A stretch of 64,000 nt of DNA from Puccinia triticina (Eukaryota > Basidiomycota > Pucciniomycetes > Pucciniales > Pucciniaceae), in assembly GCF_026914185.1 (NCBI RefSeq), contig NC_070567.1, positions 5,730,001 through 5,794,000 of the forward strand, in the 5' to 3' direction. A program made the translations under genes and the position numbers. The notes beneath the pieces were generated by a model. The model was not told the origin of the DNA, did no database searches, and saw nothing but the letters and a program-made list of their open reading frames with translations. This document shows, one piece after another, positions 57,811 through 64,000 of this stretch (positions within the stretch are counted from its first letter, which is position 1; each line of letters opens with the position of its first letter).

Positions 57811-59475
57811 TTACTGCTTCCAGGACGGGTCTGGGACGCCTTCATAAATGAAGCGATCCAAGATGGTGGCGAGATTGGAAATTGACTCGAGCTTCCATCC
57901 TGCACTGTTGAAGATGTTCGCAAAGTCTTGTTTGCTTCGCTCCTCCCCATTGAAGACGGTCATCATGGACAGGCAGTAAGTGTGAGACAAGAACGCTGCC
58001 ATTCCGCCGTTGGTAAGAATGGGTGAATTTGGGTCGAGCAACGGGGGCTCGACGCCGGTCTCCGCAATTAGCAGCCGGCTCGTCGGCTTCGCGGCTCTCC
58101 GCAAATGGGTCAAAATTTCCACACAGGCCTTGGCGCTGAAAGATTTCAGTCATTAATCAGTTTTGACTCGAACATTATCTAGACAGTTTGGCATGTCCCA
58201 CTCACGGCCAATCATGCAGGATGTGACGCAGAAAGTATGCATCTACTGTCTGGACACGGTGAGTCGGTTGATCATTGAGGAAATCAACTTCTTCAAATTC
58301 TAGATTGGCTGTGGAGCCTATCTTCTGGTAGTTCTAGATTTTAATAAATAGGAGATGGGCCCATGTGGTTAGGTGGTGTGATCAATCGCACGAGTTCAGA
58401 TGTGCTGAGCGTATTAAAAGACGGAATCTATGTAGCTTACTTCTCTTCCATGTTGCGCTACCTCTGCGCGGTCTTGGACAACTATCTTCCATCCCGGAAG
58501 GTACTTTGCGATAGCATAGGCAGGCCCACCAATTCCACCCCCCACATCGACCATGATCCCATTCTCCCCGAGTTTCTTCCAATCGTAACCTTTATAATGT
58601 CCATCTCCAGTACCGCAAGACCTAGACAACTCGATCTAACACCCAAGTTATGTCGGGTAACGGTAGCGTCAATGTCAGTCCCAGATCCGGAAAATGCACG
58701 AATCGCACAACATCCAAGATCAAACCTCAAGTCGGCCGATGAGAATTTGACTCACCATAGTTTTCCCAAATCTTTCCGCACGATAACCACCTTTGGATCT
58801 CGCTAAGAATTCAAAGAAATCACAACCGGGCTCGTAATATTTTTGGAATGCACTCTTAGTATGGTCCCAGCTAAGAGCTCGGCCGCCATCTTTGTCGAGC
58901 AAGACCTCGGGAAGCTCAACAAGAGCCGGCAAAGCAATTTCTTCCCTGAGATGGCCGAGGGCGTTCCAGATTGTGTTCGGTGAGTCGCTCCGCAGAGGAA
59001 AAGAGCAGCGGTTGTTCGCCCAACGGTCTGGCGTCAGCTCGCAGAAAACGTTGCGAATGGCCAGGAAGCGCAGGATGTGGGAAAGCTTGCGGGGATCCAT
59101 GCCAGCCTTCTCGGCAAGCACCGCGACGTGTACGCCTCCCTTACTGGAATCCGGGTCAATCGAGTGAATCAGGTCTGCGATACGGGCCCGCACGACGGTG
59201 TCCAGCGCGGCCGTCTGATGGAAAGAGTAATGGAGCTCTTGGACGTGTAGCCCCACCGGCATCAGGGTGGCCAGTAACTGGTGCGTGGCCGCCTTCAAAG
59301 TCCTCAAAGCCGCCCGTCTTTGAGGAGTCGGTTCTAGGTCGTCCTCAGCCGCCACCGTGGGCAGGTTGATATTGGTCGTCCTACCACCCGGTATCTGTTC
59401 CGCCGTATCGGCTTCAATGTCTTTGACCGCTTGAAGAATGAGCTCGGCGAGCTGCTGTGCTTCTGAGATTGGCAT
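57811..59475 (-). CDS. SAM-dependent O-methyltransferase, four exons
   Basis: Exons are 59475-58756, 58635-58441, 58333-58206 and 58135-57811. Introns are 120, 107 and 70 nt with donors GTGAGT, GTAAGC and GTGAGT. All phases agree, giving 455 residues. The N-terminal half is a helical dimerisation/winged-helix region (GVHVAVLAEKAGMDPRKLSH). The catalytic half has the SAM-binding loop VDVGGGIGG (with KGYDWKKLGENG before it), an acidic ribose-binding segment after IVVQD, and FLRHILHDWP with the His that acts as general base in plant and fungal small-molecule O-methyltransferases. The end is FANIFNSAGWKLESI. It probably methylates a hydroxyl of a phenolic or polyketide-like metabolite; the substrate cannot be told. 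The upstream in-frame extension to 59670 lacks family likeness, so ATG 59475 is chosen. Confidence 0.85.
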
Positions 59476-60034
59476 CGCCCTTGGACTCGGAGTAGATGAT
59501 GGGAAGGAATCAGTCGGTACTGGGTCTTGAAAAGTATTCTTGGGAATGATGTCGTCCAAATGCACGAGAAAAATTGTCCAGGAGTAAGCTTGATGTGGGC
59601 ACAGCGCTCTCCACTTGACATGCACTGCCCTTAAATCCAATTGCCTGATTTCAAATCTTGTCAAATCCAAAAAATCCCTGGAGTCTTCCCACCTTCATCG
59701 GCCACGAGACGAAAAGACAAATACGCACTGCCCGCTTACATAGCTGCGGAATTCAAGTCTGGCTGCCCTCATCGTCGTCATGACATCAACATGATCATCA
59801 AGACCCACTCCTAACCTGCCTCTGTATTTAGAAGGGGGAGGAGGTACTCTTGCAGGGATTTGCTCTGCCAGCCATCGGATTCCCAAGTCCATGACACTTC
59901 CATTGGTGGCCAGACCCGACCCATCCCGACTCCGCTGGAGACTGTGCAGTGAAAGGTCTGTGACAGTCTGTCACAAGTCGGTAGTCGGGCATTTCGGGCC
60001 GGTAGTGGCTGGATTGTGCCGACCAACCCGACGA

Positions 60035-61455
60035 ATGCGAGTGCTCTTACGAATCCCTTTGGGACTCCCCAGACTTCACCCAAAAATTCGCCTGATGTCT
60101 ACATCCAGCAAGATCGATGTCCAGGGGACTTCCTTCAACATTGCACTGATTCAACTGGGTGGCATCGGAGCAGACAAACCGGCCAACTTGTCGAAGGCCC
60201 GGACGAAGATCGCCGAAGCCGTGCGCGGGAACGAGCAGGGACTAAAGCCCCAAGTAGTCGTCCTGCCGGAAATCTTCAACAGCCCCTATGGATCAAGCTA
60301 CTTTGACAAGTATGCCGAGGTGATCGGATGGCATGAATCGAAGGGCTCAGATTGGAGGGTCGACCAGTGTGCCAGTCCAAGTATCAAGATGCTCAGTTCA
60401 GCCGCCAAGGAGGAGCAAGTTTGGTTGTTTGGTGGTCAGTCTGTACATTACATTTACACGATATTCTCACAAGGAATAGATAGACCAGAGAATCATCCTG
60501 AAGCAATTCCTTCGTGGTTTTTGTAGGATCGATCCCCGAGAGAAGTCCAGATGATCCAACGATCCTTTACAACTCAGCACCTGTTTTTCAACCCGATGGA
60601 AAATTGGTCGCCTTGCATCGCAAGTTACATTTATTTGATATTGATATCCCAAATAAAATCACTTTCAAAGAGAGCGAGACCTTATCAGCCGGTCGAGACC
60701 CTGTCACGATAGTCGAAACTCGTAAATTATGGTTTTATTATAAACTTCATTCATTTGACTATCTTTACGAAGATCAAGTACTGTTCTTAATTATATCTGT
60801 TTTAGATTGCAGCTTTTGGGAAAATTGGACTCGGGATCTGCTACGATATTCGATTCCCTGAAATGGCGATGATTGCCGCGCGCAGAGGTCTGTCCCAAGT
60901 CAATGTGTTGGATTTCCCGATCAAATCATTTGGTGAATACTTTCGCCGGTGACCTGCAGGTTGCATCGCTATGATCTATCCTGGCGCCTTTAATCTCACC
61001 ACGGGTCCCTTACACTGGGAGTTGCTCCAAAGGGCACGGTACGGCTTTCCTTCTTCTCTTCCGCTCTGATTTGTAACATGTGCCAAATCCAATTAAATAG
61101 TTGCTGATACCAATGTCTTTGTTTCAGGGCTGTTGATAATCTGATTTATGTATCAGCATGTTCACCAGCGCGTAATCCATCGAGTGACTATCAAGCTTGG
61201 GGACATTCAAGCATCATTGATCCAATGTCAGTAATATTGAAATTTTCTGGGAAAGTTATCGGACAAATCCGCTGATTATACCATGTGCGTGACGTCATCT
61301 ATTGAAGGGGACGCGTGATGGCCACAAGCGATGAAACAGAGGCCGTCATACATGGTCGGATCGATATCGATGAGCTTCTCATAGCACGAAAAGGTTTGCC
61401 CATCACCACCCAGCGACGCTTCGACGCATACCCAGATGTTTCCGTGCCCTTGTAA
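60035..61455 (+). CDS. Nitrilase-family omega-amidase (NIT2/NIT3-like), six exons
   Basis: Exons are 60035-60434, 60527-60721, 60813-60887, 60960-61038, 61128-61226 and 61308-61455, with introns of 72-92 nt. The sum is 996 nt, 331 residues. The catalytic triad is complete: Glu in [13 protein letters not shown], Lys in [12 protein letters not shown], Cys in [15 protein letters not shown]. Other landmarks are [62 protein letters not shown] and RRFDAYPDV. The family hydrolyses alpha-ketoglutaramate and alpha-ketosuccinamate to the keto acid and ammonia. Two starts are possible: 60035 adds [20 protein letters not shown], an Arg-rich segment like a mitochondrial presequence; 60095 (MSTSSKID) gives the cytosolic length of 311. 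Dual targeting is conceivable. It is transcribed away from the methyltransferase. Confidence 0.9.
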
Positions 61456-62778
61456 AAACTACCAAGTTGTATTTCGAGGGGGCATTTCCCCTAAATCTCT
61501 GCCGGGTGTCGGAAATGGTGTTCTAGAGGTCGACTACAATAAAGTGATTACCAGTAGTCAATATTCTGATCAAACAGAGGCCCGGAATAATCGACAAGAC
61601 TTATACTGGGCTTGTTGACGTCAGAGAGTAGGACAATCCCGCTGTCATGAAATCAAGGTGGGCAGTAGAGGAAAGATGACAAGTGGGACAACAAACCTAT
61701 CCGAGTAGTGACCAGTGTGAGATGGCGTGATGAGGTTGTGCAAGCATACACTGAGATCGTATAGGGAACTGGCTCACAGGATATAATTTAACGGTGTGAT
61801 GGTTTGAAGATTAACAGAAGTCCTAGCAGAATACTAGAGGTATTTCCAAACGAAGGGTTCACAAACTGCAAGGAGATCAATCTGAGCAGTACATAGCTGT
61901 CATACAAATTCGTACTGAGGGCATAGGAATCCATTTTGAGTCAGTTGGACTCGGAGGGACCTTGAGAGCATCGATATCGGTCGCGGTCATAGACCGGATT
62001 AGCGTCACTAATCCGCGTCGGATGGCGTCCTCAACCGCACCGGACCCGATTCAATCATGAGCTAAGGAGGGGGTACAGTTGCTCCTCGCCAATGCTGGCA
62101 GTCCATAAGCCTCGCGTGCATCTTTCCATGCATGTTTGCACTGCTCCCCATTCAAAAGGTACATATACAACACACCCTTTCTTTTACATATCTCCTGCGT
62201 TCGCTTCCGGGAAGCGAGACAACGGTAGGTTCAGTTCCTTTAAGAATTTCTCTCTGTATGATTAAGGAAATAATCTCAAGGAGTTAACGTTCCACACGCA
62301 GCTTCAAGCGCGCAGTGTCAAGCCAAAACATTGGTTTATTGAGTTTGGTACATAATTTTTTCGAGGTCTGTTATTGGTTTCCCTTGAGAGCATTCGCATT
62401 CGTCGAGTTAAGAGCGATTTCGGGGAACTTAACCCGGCCGGCAATCACATTGGTCCGGGCTAACCCCGGGTCAACAAACCTAAGCGTGATTTCAGGTTTA
62501 GGCTTGCTAAATTTAGCTAGCCTGAGCCTGAAATTTAGTCTCAGGCTAGAGCATTTCTGATGTCAGTTAGCCTGAAACTGGCCCATTGAATGTGTTTGCC
62601 TCCTTGAGATTGCCTTGGTCAGCTAATCTGCCCACAAACCTGGGCTTACTTGATCTGAAAATCTATAAATGCTTCAAATAAATTACGAGATTAAGAGCAC
62701 AATTGCGGGTGCCTGCAGAATGTCTTACGTATAGAGGAATATAATTAGGAAACAAAGAATTTCTACCATGATACAACT
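61456..62778. other. Intergenic, no gene recognised
   Basis: At 62480-62580 AAATTTAGCTAGCCTGAGCC and AGCCTGAAATTTAGTCTCAGGCTAG form a cluster of short inverted pieces, possibly a small decayed element. Otherwise nothing is supported. Confidence 0.4.
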
Positions 62779-63622
62779 GTGAGAATACTGGACCAGACCT
62801 CGACCCGCAGCAACCACACAGGAAGCTCGCGCGGCAAAGCAAAACCCAAACCCCAGCTGCTAAGAAAGGTAAGCATCAAGCCCCTTTCGCAGTCCCAGAC
62901 CTAACCCAGAACCCAGACCAAAAAGCTAACTGTATCGCTCCGCCGATAGCAGAACCCAAACCACCAGCACCAGCCACCCCGGCACAAGCCAAGACAAAGC
63001 CATCAACAAGCTTTAGAACCTTGTTCGTCCCCGAGCTTAGATTACAGCATACTTATAGCAAGGCTGACTGAATCTTGTTCTTCTAACAGAACGCTCGCGG
63101 AACGACTCGGCAGAAAAGCGAAAGCAACCCTCCTAGACAGGATCACAAACGGTCTAACGACAAGTAAGTGATCCTATGTCCCCAGACCTAAGACAGAAAA
63201 CAGAAAAGAACCTCAGCTGACTCGAACAAACATTGTTTGTCGAGCAGAAGACCAAAGCGGCACGGCAAAGCTCTACCGCGAGGATAAAACGAAAGTCTTC
63301 AGTTGACGTCGTTGAATATCCGTGAGTCAGACATCAGACAGAGAGAAGAGACGAGACGCTTAATCACCTGATCCAAACGCTGACCTATACGGTCGGCAGG
63401 ACACTTGACAGCCCTAAACCAAAAACCCCAGCGAACCCGCACGGAGCTCGCCCAGTCATATTCCCTTCTTCTCTCTAGCCCATCCCAGACAACACCTCGA
63501 GTGTGCCTCGAGTTGCTTTCAGGTACATATAGCGCATAGACTTGTCTCATACCCATTTGTTGCTCGCTGTTATGTACTAGCTTCTGATAAGCAATAAACT
63601 TTCAGTTGCTCCTATTTTTTCA
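62779..63622 (+). repeat. Probable 5' LTR of copia E
   Basis: The 3' end (..CCTATTTTTTCA) is fixed by the adjoining primer-binding site. A TGTGAGAATACTGG start at 62779 is a guess; the partner LTR lies outside the window. AATAAAC near 63594 may serve polyadenylation. Confidence 0.5.
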
Positions 63623-63638
63623 GATTTACAGTCTCGAC
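63623..63638 (+). other. Primer-binding site of copia E, complementary to the tRNA-Tyr anticodon arm
   Basis: GATTTACAGTCTCGAC follows the LTR directly and is the same 16 bases as in copia B. Confidence 0.7.
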
Positions 63639-63683
63639 CTGCTCGACACGACCACCTCAACAAGCAGCTGAAAGCAACTCTGA

Positions 63684-64000
63684 ATGGCAAATACAAGGAA
63701 TCAAGGCCCCAGCGCCGCCAGCGACAAGAATCCCGGAGCTTCAAAGAACGACGCCTATAGTCCTGACAAGGACCACGTCAATGTCCCCAAATTCGACGGG
63801 TCAAATTTTCCTCTCTGGGAGCGCAAAATCAAGATGCACCTCCGTCCGAGACGCCTCGAGACTTACATAGAGGAGCCAATGTCGAAGGAACCAGACGAGG
63901 ACGAGCTCCAGGGTGCTCTTCGCACTTGTAGCATTTTGAGCGAAGCAATCTCGAATGCTATCTTCACGAGTGTCATCAACGATTCCAACGAGAAAGATCC
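63684..64000 (+). CDS. Copia E gag, N-terminal part (runs off the window)
   Basis: ATG 63684 starts a Ser/Asn/Lys-rich head, then VPKFDGSNFPLWERKIKMHL, the W-containing start of copia-type gag, and an acidic linker. It is open to the window edge. It is similar in plan to copia B gag (FNGDNFPIWQHKVKTYL), with which it shares the primer site, so B and E are probably of related lineages. No damage is visible in this part. Confidence 0.8.
   Translation, partial: MANTRNQGPSAASDKNPGASKNDAYSPDKDHVNVPKFDGSNFPLWERKIKMHLRPRRLETYIEEPMSKEPDEDELQGALRTCSILSEAISNAIFTSVINDSNEKD

Noticed and set aside
57439..57885. 148-codon plus-strand frame next to DAD1
   Set aside because: No motif, overlaps the final methyltransferase exon on the other strand.
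58363..58806. 147-codon plus-strand frame
   Set aside because: Antisense to methyltransferase exons 1-2, including the SAM loop.
59891..60034. Upstream extension of the nitrilase frame
   Set aside because: Open by chance; beyond the 60035 ATG there is no family resemblance or targeting pattern.
62388..62570. Second GAGCAT-type Harbinger MITE
   Set aside because: GAGAGCATTCGCATTCG at the left has no matching inverse end within reach.

Overview
The window is about 64 kb of eukaryotic DNA from a filamentous fungus, most probably a basidiomycete and perhaps a rust (Pucciniales). Four ordinary genes carry short GT..AG introns of 72-120 nt. One encodes a subunit of the fungal DASH kinetochore complex. 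Roughly three quarters of the window is transposable-element DNA in layers. The rust assignment is an inference from repeat density and the style of the hypothetical genes.

Layout. 0.2-5.4 kb (minus strand): a multi-exon hypothetical gene and a decayed neighbour with two look-alike domains. 5.4-6.2 kb: a Harbinger-type MITE carrying an array of GACCGGTC palindromes. 6.6-8.9 kb: remains of a large DNA transposase. 9.2-11.6 kb: a 386-bp MITE, an inverted-repeat pair and a direct repeat. 12.07-15.78 kb: a complete-looking hAT transposon with TIRs, an 8-bp target duplication and a multi-exon transposase. 15.9-21.6 kb (minus strand): two different Ty1/copia fragments joined at a tRNA-like sequence; the second is split by another copy of the 9.2-kb MITE. 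21.6-26.9 kb: gene-poor DNA with an LTR-like repeat and a hAT MITE.

26.9-52.3 kb is a nest. An older LTR-like repeat was hit by copia-C (26986-38339). Copia-C was hit by copia-D (28900-33679) and by a 1.2-kb fold-back element (34658-35871). Next to it, gag-only element gypsy-2 (39065-52294) was hit in its 5' LTR by gypsy-1 (39077-48085) and in its gag by a solo LTR (50214-51120). Almost every boundary is fixed by matching target-site duplications and by equal LTR lengths (719/719, 96/96 and 379/379 bp).

52.3-62.8 kb is the host gene island: a PEX14/PEX17-like membrane protein (minus), a two-exon DAD1 gene (plus), a four-exon O-methyltransferase (minus) and a six-exon nitrilase/omega-amidase (plus). 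From about 62.8 kb to the window edge another copia element begins (LTR, primer site, gag).

Main idea from the hunt: the copia elements have primer-binding sites complementary to tRNA anticodon arms (Tyr, Asn, Met and probably Lys), all starting at the same tRNA position. This points to priming by cleaved tRNA halves. Gypsy-1 carries about 50 nt complementary to the whole 3' half of tRNA-Tyr. Most elements are dead through isolated stop codons that fit C-to-T change, several of them CGA to TGA.
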